The position numbers and the translations under genes are program-made. 64,000 nucleotides of DNA, taken from the NCBI GenBank assembly GCA_030027265.1, contig JASENG010000015.1:30928-94927 (forward strand), in the 5' to 3' direction. Origin of the DNA: Lysinibacillus fusiformis. Its GTDB lineage: Bacteria; Bacillota; Bacilli; Bacillales_A; Planococcaceae. Below, in pieces: positions 37,054-46,027 of this stretch. The first letter of the stretch is position 1. Each line of letters starts with the position of its first letter. Below the pieces are notes generated by a model, which made no database searches, was not told where the DNA came from, and worked only from the letters and a program-made list of their open reading frames with translations.

Positions 37054-37428
37054 TTAAATTAAAAATTTCATCATCTTAACCATACCCACAATTAAAATTC
37101 CTATTGATAGAAAGGAGACACCATAAACCTTTAAATTGTCTGCTTTTATCAATTTCTTATATTCTCTATAAGTAATCTCCCCTTTTGCAAACCTTAATCC
37201 TAGAGTATCTGGGCTAATCGAGTAATAAATACCCTTGGAATCTTCTAGAATTACCTTGGTAACCAAATCTTTCCCATTCCATTGAACATCTTGATTATGA
37301 AATTCTAAACTGTTACTTCCTGAAACCTCAAACTTAACCACTTTGTAAATAGAACATTTTCTTATTTCTTGACTGATGTCGTATGCCTGTTGCTCAATGA
37401 AATTATTTGTTACACACACAACTCTCAC
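37054..37428 (-). CDS. Hypothetical membrane-anchored protein with SHOCT-like segment
   Basis: 124 residues. The middle is beta-rich and polar; residues about 80-95 (LRFAKGEITYREYKKLIK) fit the SHOCT-type short helical motif. A C-terminal membrane helix ends the chain (VSFLSIGILIVGMVKMMKFL). The start is uncertain: GTG at 37428 has poor spacing to GGGGTGAGAG, and a GTG a few codons later is equally good. Function unknown. It stands alone with a terminator after it. Confidence 0.55.
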   Translation of the reverse strand: MRVVCVTNNFIEQQAYDISQEIRKCSIYKVVKFEVSGSNSLEFHNQDVQWNGKDLVTKVILEDSKGIYYSISPDTLGLRFAKGEITYREYKKLIKADNLKVYGVSFLSIGILIVGMVKMMKFLI

Positions 37429-37838
37429 CCCATTTCTTTTAATCTCAAATTATTTGCTTATTAAATATTGTATGCTGTATTTTAAATGAATTCTTTTATA
37501 AGTAAAGTATTGTATTGCTTATTTCTCAACTGTACTTATTAAGCTATTTGTTTTAAATATGTTAACGAACAACAATGCTTACCTTGAATTATAATAAAGA
37601 GGATTATTCATTCCAAGCTACCCGGACAATAAAGACACTATAATCGGGAATAAATATACCACTTGAAAATGCATGGGTGATCGAGCAAATCGACCATCCT
37701 CCCCTTATGAACAAAATCCTTTCTGAACAAAATAACAAAAGTGTTCCTTACCCAATTCGAAAAATTATGCCTCGTTCAGTCCTAATGTGTCAAAATTCTC
37801 TTCCTCGTTTTCAAATTGCAAAGTTTAAATATACATTA
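37429..37838. other. Intergenic region before the Cys-rich gene
   Basis: About 400 bp between divergent genes. A plus-strand frame of 68 codons (37677-37883) exists but has no ribosome site and overlaps the promoter below; I leave it out as a gene. Confidence 0.45.
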
Positions 37839-37855
37839 GTAGGGTACCCTATAAT
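37839..37855 (+). promoter_or_regulatory. CsoR-like palindrome overlapping the -10 of the Cys-rich gene
   Basis: A perfect palindrome TAGGGTACCCTA (37840-37851) overlaps -10 TATAAT (37850-37855), 30 bp before the start codon. Repression by CsoR (or a related copper sensor) is inferred from its likeness to the csoR and 41.7-kb sites. Confidence 0.65.
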
Positions 37856-37884
37856 TGTACCAAAAAATGAAGGAGGTAGGTAAA

Positions 37885-38217
37885 ATGCATGAAAAATTTA
37901 AAGAATGTATCGAAGAATGTCTTGCTTGTTTGACAGAATGTAACCATTGTTACGATGCATGTTTAAAAGAGGAAGATGTCAAAATGTTGGCAGAATGTAT
38001 CCGACTTACTCGAGAGTGTGCCGATATTTGCGGTTATGCAGCATCTGCCATGTCCCGCGGAAGTCAGTTCGCTACTGAAATCTGTAAACTATGTGCCGAT
38101 ATTTGTGAAGCATGTGCAATTGAGTGTGAAAAGCATAGTGGTCACCACGAGCATTGTAAGAAGTGTGCAGAAGCTTGCAGAAGATGCGCTGATGTTTGCA
38201 GAGAAATGGCTAGCTAA
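37885..38217 (+). CDS. Four-helix-bundle Cys-rich copper storage protein (Csp-like, DUF326)
   Basis: 110 residues from the ATG at 37885, fixed by GGAGG 8 bases before; a longer frame from 37855 would swallow that site. About 18 cysteines, mostly in CxxxC steps along helices (CIEECLACLTEC, CKLCADICEACAIEC, CKKCAEACRRCADVC), plus SGHHEHC. Csp proteins bind many Cu(I) ions on cysteines lining the bundle. No signal peptide, so this is a cytosolic (Csp3-like) store. The promoter carries a copper-type palindrome. Confidence 0.93.
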   Translation: MHEKFKECIEECLACLTECNHCYDACLKEEDVKMLAECIRLTRECADICGYAASAMSRGSQFATEICKLCADICEACAIECEKHSGHHEHCKKCAEACRRCADVCREMAS

Positions 38218-38283
38218 TCAAAAGGAAATTAAAATTTGTGTATCTTTTAACAGAGAATAACTTACAAAATTAAACAACGTCAC

Positions 38284-38320
38284 AAAAAAAATTGCCTAAA
38301 AATTCCTTAGGCAATTTTTT
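38284..38320. terminator. Terminator between the Csp-like gene and copB
   Basis: AAAAAATTGCCTAA (38285-38298) pairs perfectly with TTAGGCAATTTTTT (38307-38320). Serves both convergent genes. Confidence 0.93.
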
Positions 38321-38331
38321 TGATTTATTAC

Positions 38332-40512
38332 TTAATCATTATTAATCTTCAAAAGTTGTGCATTTATTGCACAAATAATAGTACTTAATGACATAACGGC
38401 CGCCCCAATTGCTGGTGTTATGACAACACCAACGCTATAAAGAACTCCCGCAGCAAGTGGGATTGCAATGATATTATATCCAGCAGCCCAGCCTAGGTTT
38501 TGAACCATTTTTCTGTGACTAGCTCTGGAAAGTTTTAAAGTACTAAGGATATCAACTGGATTACTGTTAACTAATACAACATCAGCAGTTTCAATTGCAA
38601 CGTCTGTTCCAGCCCCAATAGCAATCCCTAAATCTGCTTCTGCTAACGCCGGTGCATCATTCACACCGTCTCCAACCATCGCTACTTTCTTCCCACCTTG
38701 TTTTAAAGCTTTTACATTATTTGATTTTTCATGAGGCAATACTTCAGCAATCACTTGTGTCATCCCAAGCTTTTTACCCACATAATTTGCTACTCGATTG
38801 TTATCACCCGTCATCATAACGGTTTCTATCCCTAAATCATTTAATTCTTTTATCACTTTATAGGAAGACTCCCGAATAATATCAGCTAATGCGATCATGC
38901 CCTGTAATACATTATCTTTTAATACAAAAATGACAGTTTTACCTTCTTGTGCAAGTTTTTCATATATTTTTTCATTAAATAAAATCTTATTTTCTCTTAA
39001 CACACCTGGACTAACTATCGCAATTTCAGAACCCTCTACTTTTGCGATTAGACCTTTCCCTGTCAAGTTTTGATAGTCTGTTACATCGTAAAGAGTTAAA
39101 TTACGTTTCTTTCCTTCATTTACAATCCCCTTAGCTATTGGGTGTTCGGATTGTGTTTCAACAGAATACGCAAGTTTTAATAATTCTTCTTCACTAACCC
39201 CATTATTAGGATGAATATCAGTTACACCGAAATTTCCTTCTGTTAAAGTACCTGTTTTATCGAATACAATACGGTTAATTTTAAAAGCACTTTCAAATGA
39301 AGTACGATTACGTATCAATAAGCCATTCTTAGCCGCAATAGAAGTCGACCTTGATGTGACTAGTGGCGTAGCTAATCCAAGTGCGTGTGGACAAGCAATA
39401 ATTAATACAGTAACCATTCTCTCTAATGCAAAGTCAAAATCACCTGTAACCCACCAATATGCTAGTGTAATAACACCTGCAACGATAGCAACATAAAATA
39501 ACCATTTCGCAGCAGTGTCTGCAAACCCCTGAGCTTTTGACTTTGTTTTCTCTGCATCACTTACCAATTGGATGACTTGAGCAAGATAAGTGTCGCTACC
39601 AGTTTTAGTTACATTTACTTTTAACACGCCATCGCCATTAATAGCTCCACCGATAGCTTCCATTCCGGTCGTTTTTTCTACAGGAACGGATTCTCCAGTT
39701 AACATCGATTCGTCTACTGTTGAATGTCCTTCAAAAATAATTCCATCTAGAGGAACCTTTTCACCCGGTTTTATCAAAATTTGATCACCTGGTTTTAAAT
39801 CTTCTACAGAAACTTCTACAATATTTCCAGATGCATCAATTTTATGAGCTTCTTTTGGCATTAACTTTATTAACTCTTCTAATGCTTTTGATGCTCCCAT
39901 GATGGATTTCATTTCAATCCAGTGACCTAAAAGCATGATAACTATTAAAGTAGCTAATTCGAAGTAGAAGTCGCTCCCCTCAATAAAGAAGGCAGTCAAG
40001 GTGCTATAGATATAAGCAGTGACTATAGCAAGTGTAATTAATAACATCATACCTGGTGCTCGTTCTTTTATTTCACTCCATGCGCCAAGAAGGAATGGCT
40101 TTCCTCCATAAAAAAAGACAATTGTAGATAATAAGAATAATAGGAATGTATCACCAGGGAAGTCCACATGATACCCAAATAACATTTGGATCATCATCGA
40201 TAAATAAGATATTGGAATTGTTAATACCAACGATATCCAGAACCGCTTTTTGAAATCTCCAATCGAGTGACCGTGATGCTTATCATGTCCTCCTTCATGT
40301 TGCCCATGGTAGGTATGGCTATGATGTTTCTGTTCAGTATGCTGGTTATGATTATGTTCATGATGAATATGATTGCTATGCTTATTTTTGTGATGATAAT
40401 GACTCTCGGTTACATTGTGACCATGATGTTCATGTTCCTCATGTTTATTCTGAGAGTGATGGTCGTGATGATGGTGATTATGGTTATGGCTCTCTTTACC
40501 TTTTGACTCCAT
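38332..40512 (-). CDS. copB: CopB-type copper P1B-3 ATPase with His-rich N-terminus
   Basis: 726 residues. The first about 90 are an extreme His/Gly/Glu-rich tail (for example HNHHHHDHHSQNKHEEHEHH) in place of heavy-metal domains. Six to eight membrane helices follow, with CPH as the transport motif (IACPHALGLATP), TGES, DKTGTLT, SEHPIAKG and GDGVNDAP. The CPH motif is diagnostic of the P1B-3 class (CopB; Cu(II)/Cu(I) or silver). It exports surplus copper alongside CopA (CPC). AGGAG precedes the ATG. No clear CTCCATA box or CsoR palindrome was found upstream; only degenerate candidates. Confidence 0.95.
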   Translation of the reverse strand: MESKGKESHNHNHHHHDHHSQNKHEEHEHHGHNVTESHYHHKNKHSNHIHHEHNHNQHTEQKHHSHTYHGQHEGGHDKHHGHSIGDFKKRFWISLVLTIPISYLSMMIQMLFGYHVDFPGDTFLLFLLSTIVFFYGGKPFLLGAWSEIKERAPGMMLLITLAIVTAYIYSTLTAFFIEGSDFYFELATLIVIMLLGHWIEMKSIMGASKALEELIKLMPKEAHKIDASGNIVEVSVEDLKPGDQILIKPGEKVPLDGIIFEGHSTVDESMLTGESVPVEKTTGMEAIGGAINGDGVLKVNVTKTGSDTYLAQVIQLVSDAEKTKSKAQGFADTAAKWLFYVAIVAGVITLAYWWVTGDFDFALERMVTVLIIACPHALGLATPLVTSRSTSIAAKNGLLIRNRTSFESAFKINRIVFDKTGTLTEGNFGVTDIHPNNGVSEEELLKLAYSVETQSEHPIAKGIVNEGKKRNLTLYDVTDYQNLTGKGLIAKVEGSEIAIVSPGVLRENKILFNEKIYEKLAQEGKTVIFVLKDNVLQGMIALADIIRESSYKVIKELNDLGIETVMMTGDNNRVANYVGKKLGMTQVIAEVLPHEKSNNVKALKQGGKKVAMVGDGVNDAPALAEADLGIAIGAGTDVAIETADVVLVNSNPVDILSTLKLSRASHRKMVQNLGWAAGYNIIAIPLAAGVLYSVGVVITPAIGAAVMSLSTIICAINAQLLKINND

Positions 40513-40716
40513 CTTACTTACTCCTTTTCAATTATGAATTTGAGAGATTGGTTAAATTTGGTTTAGGCAACATCATAACATATCCAAGATACCATGAATT
40601 TGAATTTTGACTTATAATTACAAATTCGCCTTATAGAAATGTTTACCAAATATATTATATCTTGAAAATATGCAAAATTTATCGAGACTTAACAAAAATA
40701 ATGAAATCCCGCAAAA

Positions 40717-40742
40717 AAAAAGAATGGCTTTTAACCATTCCT
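40717..40742 (-). terminator. Terminator after the cupredoxin protein gene
   Basis: GAATGG (40722-40727) with CCATTC (40735-40740), followed on the minus strand by nine T. Confidence 0.8.
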
Positions 40743-41690
40743 TCATCTAACTATTATTTTACCAACCATCCCCAATTCTTTGTGTCCTGGAACTGTACAG
40801 ATAAATTCAAATGAACCAGTCGTCGTTGGTGTAAACTTTATACTCTGTGTTTCCTTAGATTCTGCGTGTAAATGAATTACATTTTCATCTTCCATATCGT
40901 GTTTATGTCCTGATTGAGTACTCTCATTAAGATTAGGTATTCTTACTTCAATATCATGTTCAACATTATCCTGATTGTTTAGTATTAGATTTACTTGCTG
41001 ATTCTTTTCTAAAACAATTTCGGTGGGTTCATATTTCATATTAATGGTCTGAATTGTAATATCCTTTGATTCTATAGTTTGACTTTCCTCAGATAAGGTT
41101 GGCGTATGATTGTTATGTATTGATGGTGTTTCGATTTCTAATTGATTTTCTGTTTCGATGTCTAATTGATTTTCTGCAAATGTTACCCCTCCTAAAAAAT
41201 AAAATGCGATAAATATTCCAAGTAATAAAGGCCATAATGTTGCCAACTTGCTTTGCACGTTCCCTTTAACATTTTTTTTAGGTAGAATGCCAAACAAAAA
41301 AATAGTTGAGATTGATAAGAATAAAAAAACTCTTATTAATATAATTGACTGATTTCCATTAATCATTTCCCCTAGCATAGCACCCATCATACCACTCATC
41401 AATCCAGTCATTGTCCCTTCTAGTACAGATAATATTCCAAAATTACTACCTATTAAAAACCCAGCAATTAAACCGATAATGCACGCTAATATTGTTGAAT
41501 AAAATAAGTCTCCTTGAAATGCAACACCTAAAAGTACCCCTGCAGTTAACCCAGTATTCATACTAAAAAACATTGTAATCATCATACATTGCATCGAATT
41601 AATTTCTTTTTTAACATTTTTTGATATCACCATTACTAAAATTGTTAGTACCATCAGTGACACTAAAATGAACATTTGATAAAATCCCAC
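40743..41690 (-). CDS. Polytopic membrane protein with C-terminal cupredoxin domain
   Basis: 315 residues. Five or six membrane helices rich in Met and Gly occupy residues 1-175 (MQCMMITMFFSMNTGL; GTMTGLMSGMMGAMLGEM). A linker leads to an outward cupredoxin domain (about 205-315) with type 1 copper ligands: His in NVEHDIEV, then Cys, His and Met in CTVPGHKELGMVGKI. The Met-rich helices suggest Cu(I) passage or sensing, with the cupredoxin receiving or passing copper. The precise role is unknown. The start is GTG with AAAGGA before it. A near-perfect CsoR-type palindrome lies upstream. Confidence 0.85.
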   Translation of the reverse strand: MGFYQMFILVSLMVLTILVMVISKNVKKEINSMQCMMITMFFSMNTGLTAGVLLGVAFQGDLFYSTILACIIGLIAGFLIGSNFGILSVLEGTMTGLMSGMMGAMLGEMINGNQSIILIRVFLFLSISTIFLFGILPKKNVKGNVQSKLATLWPLLLGIFIAFYFLGGVTFAENQLDIETENQLEIETPSIHNNHTPTLSEESQTIESKDITIQTINMKYEPTEIVLEKNQQVNLILNNQDNVEHDIEVRIPNLNESTQSGHKHDMEDENVIHLHAESKETQSIKFTPTTTGSFEFICTVPGHKELGMVGKIIVR

Positions 41691-41723
41691 AGATTCATCC
41701 TTTTCTAAACTTTTTATACATTT

Positions 41724-41752
41724 AGTATAGTATATACCCTTATAAGGTATGC
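41724..41752 (-). promoter_or_regulatory. CsoR-type operator and -10 of the cupredoxin gene
   Basis: ATACCCTTATAAGGTAT (41734-41750) is a near-perfect palindrome matching the CsoR pattern; -10 TATACT is the complement of 41724-41729. About 35 bp before the GTG start. Confidence 0.75.
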
Positions 41753-41974
41753 ATGATTTGCTTTTTATTACAAATTTTATATTATTACAAGATTGTTACG
41801 ACAATATCTAATTAAATCTGTTATTATATTTGGAATTATAGGTATTTGAACTATAAATTGTTTTTTATTGCATAATTTTGTTACAAAAATGAAAAATTTG
41901 AAACTATTTTTCTATGCTATTCTTACTTTATCAAAAAAAGTTTAAGCAACTTTTAAAAGGGGTAAAGTAATAGG

Positions 41975-42889
41975 ATGAAGAAAAGATGGTTACTACCAAT
42001 TTTTGCATCTTTCATGATTTTTACTGGCGTAGGTGCAAATAATACAGAAGCAGCAACAGTATCTGACTTAACAAATACAGCAAAAGACTATATCGGAGCT
42101 CCATACAAATTTGGTGGAACAAATATTAATACAGGTGTTGATTGCTCAGCATACACACAATTCGTATTTTCAAAATTAGGTATCTCTTTGGATCGAACAT
42201 CAAGAGCACAATATAAACAAGGAACTTCTGTTTCAAAGAACGCATTAGAAGCAGGTGACTTGGTATTCTTTAATACTTCAGGTTCAGGTATTTCGCATGT
42301 TGGGATATACATAGGAAGTGGTAATTTTATATCAGCAACACCGAGCTCAGGTGTTAGAATCGATAAAATAAACGACCCATATTATTGGGGTTCTCGTTAT
42401 ATTGGAGCGAAACGTATTGCTGATTTCACTACTGAAGAAAAAGCTGAAGTTAAAAGTGCACAAATCGACTTCAGTGTTTACGCATCTCGTGGTGAAGTAG
42501 CCATTCAACTTGCAAAAGCATTAGGATTGGATGTTTCTGATAAGAACTCTCCATTCCCAGACGTGAAACCAACATCTAAGTATGCTGGTGCAGCTACCGC
42601 ATTAGAAAAGCTTGGCATCTTTGGTGGAGATGAAAACGGTAAATTTAATCCAAATTCACCTCTTACACGTGGTCAACTTGCAAAAGTATTAGTTGAAGCT
42701 TTCGATTTGAAGCAACAAGGCAATGCAGAAGTTTTCTCAGATGTTTCATCATCTCATTGGGCAAAGGATTATGTTTCAATTTTATCTTCAAATAAGATTA
42801 CTGCTGGTAAAGGTAACGGTACTTTTGGTGTAAACGACAATGTTACATTAAAACATTTAGATATCTTTTTAGAACGTTTAGCTAAATAA
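41975..42889 (+). CDS. NlpC/P60 endopeptidase with SLH wall-anchoring repeats
   Basis: 304 residues. A signal peptide ends near TEAAT (about 27). The NlpC/P60 domain (about 30-150) has C57 in VDCSAYTQFVF and H108 in ISHVGIYIG. Two to three SLH repeats (about 165-302; SPFPDVKPTSKYAGAA, FSDVSSSHWAKDYV) bind the wall polymer. It cuts D-gamma-Glu-to-third-residue bonds or related stem-peptide bonds. SLH after, rather than before, the enzyme is opposite to the amidase at 12828-14297. AAGGGG precedes the ATG; a strong terminator follows. Confidence 0.93.
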   Translation: MKKRWLLPIFASFMIFTGVGANNTEAATVSDLTNTAKDYIGAPYKFGGTNINTGVDCSAYTQFVFSKLGISLDRTSRAQYKQGTSVSKNALEAGDLVFFNTSGSGISHVGIYIGSGNFISATPSSGVRIDKINDPYYWGSRYIGAKRIADFTTEEKAEVKSAQIDFSVYASRGEVAIQLAKALGLDVSDKNSPFPDVKPTSKYAGAATALEKLGIFGGDENGKFNPNSPLTRGQLAKVLVEAFDLKQQGNAEVFSDVSSSHWAKDYVSILSSNKITAGKGNGTFGVNDNVTLKHLDIFLERLAK

Positions 42890-42941
42890 GATAAGATATG
42901 TACATAATTACACAATTAAATGAATAGACTTATATGGAAAT

Positions 42942-42974
42942 AATGCTTGAAGGTGTCGATTACCTTCAAGCATT
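42942..42974 (+). terminator. Terminator after the NlpC/P60-SLH gene
   Basis: AATGCTTGAAGGT (42942-42954) pairs perfectly with ACCTTCAAGCATT (42962-42974), followed by ATTTTA. Confidence 0.92.
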
Positions 42975-43084
42975 ATTTTAGATATTAAGCATTTTTAAAT
43001 GCATTGACAGCCATTTTTTTGCGGATTTCTATATATTAGTAGCGGATACTTGAAAAAATTTATCCAGAATTAGTTTTCTGGTAA

Positions 43085-43963
43085 TTATTCTACTGGAGCT
43101 AGTTCACTTTCTACAAGCCATTTATGATTTACTACTTGTTCCCCAGTTTGAGTTGTAAAATCAACCATATAAACAGTAGTTTCTAAGGCGAACTCAATTA
43201 CCGCAGATGCTCCGTCCATTCCTTCCATATGATCGGCGTTAAGTTTAACTTCTGTACCAGCTTCAAGAGATTCTTCTCCAGCATTGTTAATTTCTTCGTG
43301 AATCACCCATTTATGATCCTTCACTGGTTCTTCGCCAGTTGTTGGAAAATAAGTAACAGAATATGCTGTAGTTTCATAGGCCCCAACAATTGTTGCTACT
43401 GCCCCGCTCATTGATTTCATCCCCATATGCTCTGCTTGAATGATAGCCTGGCTGCCTACTTCAAAGGCTGGATTCTGTGCTACTTCCAAATTTTGTGGAA
43501 TATCACCAGAACTGGACATGTTCTCAGCTAAGAGAGCCTCAATTGTTTCCTGGACGTTTAATACATGAATACGGACATCATTAATTAAACCATTTACTTC
43601 ATTAGCATACGAGCTAGATTCTTTCATATTCTTTGTAATTGCATTTAATTTATTCTTCGCTGCATTTAACCGTTTCAGTAAAGAATCACTCTGTTCAAGA
43701 TAGTCTTGGTATGTTTGTACATCTTTCGATGATAAGGGTACTTCTTCAAGAGAAGTTTCGATTCGCTGTATTTCTGTTTGTACTTCTACAATTTTTTTCT
43801 CTACCTTCTCTATTTTTCTCTCAACTTTAGATTCTTCTTTTTGAATCATATTTTGTGAAACCATTCCAGAATCGTAGGTGGCAGCGGAAACTCCACCTAT
43901 AGGAAGATAAATCCCAATAGTTATTATACCTACCGCTAAAAGTTTTCGAGGTTTATTGTTCAT
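43085..43963 (-). CDS. YdhK-family (DUF1541) secreted protein 2, with coiled coil
   Basis: 292 residues. The signal peptide ends near VSAAT (about 29) with no lipobox cysteine, so it is released or wall-associated, unlike YdhK 1. A long coiled coil (about 35-145; KVERKIEKVEKKIVEVQ) precedes two DUF1541 repeats (about 168-228 and 235-291) with IQAEHMGM, LNADHMEGM and VKDHKWV/VNHKWL. The same fold as 29186-29785 on a different carrier, so the pair probably works at different distances from the membrane. GGGAGGAAG before the ATG. No CTCCATA box was found upstream. Confidence 0.88.
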   Translation of the reverse strand: MNNKPRKLLAVGIITIGIYLPIGGVSAATYDSGMVSQNMIQKEESKVERKIEKVEKKIVEVQTEIQRIETSLEEVPLSSKDVQTYQDYLEQSDSLLKRLNAAKNKLNAITKNMKESSSYANEVNGLINDVRIHVLNVQETIEALLAENMSSSGDIPQNLEVAQNPAFEVGSQAIIQAEHMGMKSMSGAVATIVGAYETTAYSVTYFPTTGEEPVKDHKWVIHEEINNAGEESLEAGTEVKLNADHMEGMDGASAVIEFALETTVYMVDFTTQTGEQVVNHKWLVESELAPVE

Positions 43964-44164
43964 CTAACTTCCTCCCTATTTTTGTTTTCACAAAACAGTT
44001 ATTCCTTTTATATCTATTATTTAAACATCCTTACTAGATATTCTGATTTCTAAAATTAAATCAGAAAATTAGATAGTCTACTATTCTACATGCCTCCATA
44101 CATTTAAGATACACCATAAACCATTCCTCTAGGCTCTTCATCTGCATAACATCCAATTATAATT

Positions 44165-44197
44165 AAAAGAGGTGTACATTAATATGTTCACCTCTTT
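44165..44197 (-). terminator. Terminator after lgt
   Basis: AAAGAGGTG (44166-44174) and CACCTCTTT (44189-44197) form the stem, extended by ACAT/ATGT. Directly follows the lgt stop on the minus strand. Confidence 0.85.
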
Positions 44198-44201
44198 AGT
44201 C

Positions 44202-45008
44202 TTATTCAGTATATCGAATTATAGAATCGCCTTTTTTATGTCTAAACCATAATAGAAGTAAAGCTATTCCAATTAGAATTAAAGAAAGTAATTGGGCAAT
44301 TCGAAGCGACTCTGTAAGCATTAAACTATCTGTTCTTAAACCTTCAATAAAGAATCGACCGATTGAATACCATATTAAATAAGACAGGAACAATCCGCCT
44401 CTCCTAGGATTAAGCTTTCTAATAATGATCAGGAAAATAAATCCTGCGATATTCCACGTGGATTCGTATAAAAATGTTGGATGATAATATACACCATTAA
44501 TATACATTTGATTAATAATAAACTCAGGGAGATTTAAATTTTCTAAAAATAATCTTGTTACTGCTGCACCATGTGCTTCTTGATTCATAAAATTCCCCCA
44601 TCGGCCAATTGCTTGGCCGAGGATAATACTTGGTGCAGCAATATCGGCCAATTGCCAAAATGAAATTCCTCTTTTTTTAGCAAATATAATTGCGGTAATA
44701 ACTCCTCCAATTAGGGCTCCATGAATGGCTATACCACCTTCCCATATTGCAAAAATTTTACCTGGATTCTGTAGATAATACTCCCACTTAAATAAAACAT
44801 AATATAGTCTTGCACTTACAATTGAGATAGGTATAGCCCAAATTAATAGATCAGAAAATATATCTTTTGGAAGACCTAACTTTTTTAATTCTCTTGTCGC
44901 CAGAAACCAGCCTAAAATAATGCCAAATGCAATAATAATTCCATACCAGTATATAGTTATAGGGCCAAATTCAAGTGCAACTCTGTCTATCTGTTGAATG
45001 TTCTCCAA
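44202..45008 (-). CDS. lgt: Prolipoprotein diacylglyceryl transferase
   Basis: 268 residues, seven membrane helices. Lgt signatures: HGALIGGV near residue 95, [13 protein letters not shown] near 136, and the C-terminal [11 protein letters not shown]. It transfers diacylglyceryl from phosphatidylglycerol to the lipobox cysteine. The start is TTG with AGAGGTGA before it. It lies 45 bp after a small DUF2933-like gene that carries a CTCCATA box, so lgt is probably induced together with the lipoprotein oxidase, YdhK 1 and CueP, which need it. Probably a second lgt beside a housekeeping copy elsewhere. Confidence 0.95.
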   Translation of the reverse strand: MENIQQIDRVALEFGPITIYWYGIIIAFGIILGWFLATRELKKLGLPKDIFSDLLIWAIPISIVSARLYYVLFKWEYYLQNPGKIFAIWEGGIAIHGALIGGVITAIIFAKKRGISFWQLADIAAPSIILGQAIGRWGNFMNQEAHGAAVTRLFLENLNLPEFIINQMYINGVYYHPTFLYESTWNIAGFIFLIIIRKLNPRRGGLFLSYLIWYSIGRFFIEGLRTDSLMLTESLRIAQLLSLILIGIALLLLWFRHKKGDSIIRYTE

Positions 45009-45052
45009 TTATTAAATCACCTCTGCCATTAACATTTGTGCATAGTTTACTT

Positions 45053-45265
45053 TTATTTTTTAGAAGAGAGCATATTGATTTCCTCTTTTAATTGTGCATT
45101 TTCTTTTTCTAAAGAAGTCACTTTGGAATCTAACTCTTTTAACGAAGAGTTATGAGCTTTGTGGCCACCTTTACCATGTCCATGTCCTTTTCCACTAAAC
45201 ATCATAAAAAGCATCATGAGCGGACAAATTAATAAGATTAAAAAAGATACCCAATTCCAGTCCAT
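45053..45265 (-). CDS. Small DUF2933-like membrane protein with His-rich loop and coiled coil
   Basis: 70 residues from the ATG at 45263-45265, fixed by GGGAGAAG upstream. One membrane helix (WNWVSFLILLICPLMMLFMM) carries the CPLMMLF pattern of DUF2933 proteins. A GKGHGHGKGGHKAH loop and a coiled coil (LDSKVTSLEKENAQLKEEI) follow. Such proteins accompany copper genes in Gram-positive bacteria; the role is unproven and metal binding is inferred from Cys, Met and His. Likely co-transcribed with lgt. Confidence 0.75.
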   Translation of the reverse strand: MDWNWVSFLILLICPLMMLFMMFSGKGHGHGKGGHKAHNSSLKELDSKVTSLEKENAQLKEEINMLSSKK

Positions 45266-45315
45266 GCAATCACTTCTCCCTTTTTTAATATCAAGGAATA
45301 ATTCCTTTTCTTTAC

Positions 45316-45348
45316 ATAATACAAACAAAGTGTGCAGATTTTATGGAG
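45316..45348 (-). promoter_or_regulatory. CTCCATA direct-repeat box and -10 of DUF2933-lgt
   Basis: CTCCATA (45342-45348) and CTGCACA (45331-45337), 11-bp period, 9-bp gap, -10 TATTAT (45316-45321). The transposon end begins only 42 bp further upstream but leaves the site intact. Confidence 0.75.
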
Positions 45349-45389
45349 AATCTATAGGACTTGAAATTAAATTTTTATCGGATTTAGTA

Positions 45390-45427
45390 GGCTTAATGAC
45401 AGGGTTCCTGCTGTAGACCGCAAAGTA
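45390..45427 (+). repeat. Left terminal inverted repeat of the Tn3-family transposon
   Basis: 38 bp, starting GGCTTAATGACAGGGTT and ending GACCGCAAAGTA. It differs from the right repeat at three central positions. Preceded by TAGTA. Confidence 0.9.
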
Positions 45428-45457
45428 AATTTGAAGAAATAATAAATAAAACGCGCC

Positions 45458-46027
45458 CTATTTTTTTAGTTCTTCAAGCTTTCTTCCGTTGACAGCTCTA
45501 TATAAGGAACCTTGAGATATCCCAGTTGATGAGACTATCTCCTTTATAGAATATTCTTCACTATCATACATACGTAGCGCAACGGCGAGCTTTTCTTTAT
45601 CCAACTTGGGTCTACCTAATGTTTTTCCACGTCTTTTACTTGCTTCAAGTCCTTCCTTTACTCTTTCAGCAATAAGGTTTCTTTCTAATTCAGCAATGAC
45701 GCACATCATTTGGAACATGGCTTTGCCCGTAGAGGTTCTTGTATCCATATTTTCTTTTAAAGAAATGAATTGCACCCCCATCCCTTCTAACTGTTGAATA
45801 ATGTTGAGGATATCTAATGTTTTACGTCCTAAACGGGAGATGCTCTCCACTACAACTGTATCGCCTTTCCGAATGACATCAAAAAGTTGATGAAGTCCTT
45901 TTCGATCTTTAACCGTACCAGTAAATTTCTCCTTAACTATTTTTTCACAACCATATTCATTAAGCATACCAATTTGCCGATCTAAGTTTTGGTCAATAGT
46001 AGACACCCGAGCATAACCGATTATCAT
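45458..46027 (-). CDS. tnpR: Serine resolvase TnpR
   Basis: 189 residues. The resolvase/invertase catalytic domain has the nucleophile serine in IIGYARVSTIDQN (S9), SRLGRKTLDIL, GKAMFQMMCVIAELERN and a long E helix; a C-terminal helix-turn-helix follows (about 145-185; SIKEIVSSTGISQGSLYRAV). It resolves Tn3 cointegrates at res. Its 3' end is 31 bp inside the left repeat, and it is separated from tnpA by the cargo, both reading leftward. Start ATG with GGAGG before it. Confidence 0.95.
   Translation of the reverse strand: MIIGYARVSTIDQNLDRQIGMLNEYGCEKIVKEKFTGTVKDRKGLHQLFDVIRKGDTVVVESISRLGRKTLDILNIIQQLEGMGVQFISLKENMDTRTSTGKAMFQMMCVIAELERNLIAERVKEGLEASKRRGKTLGRPKLDKEKLAVALRMYDSEEYSIKEIVSSTGISQGSLYRAVNGRKLEELKK

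Noticed and set aside
37677..37883. 68-codon plus-strand frame upstream of the Cys-rich gene
   Set aside because: No ribosome site and it runs through the -10 and palindrome of the next gene.
40643..40675. Possible CTCCATA-type box upstream of copB (TTGCATA and CAAGATA halves)
   Set aside because: The second half-site matches at only four of seven positions and no -10 lies at the 9-bp position.
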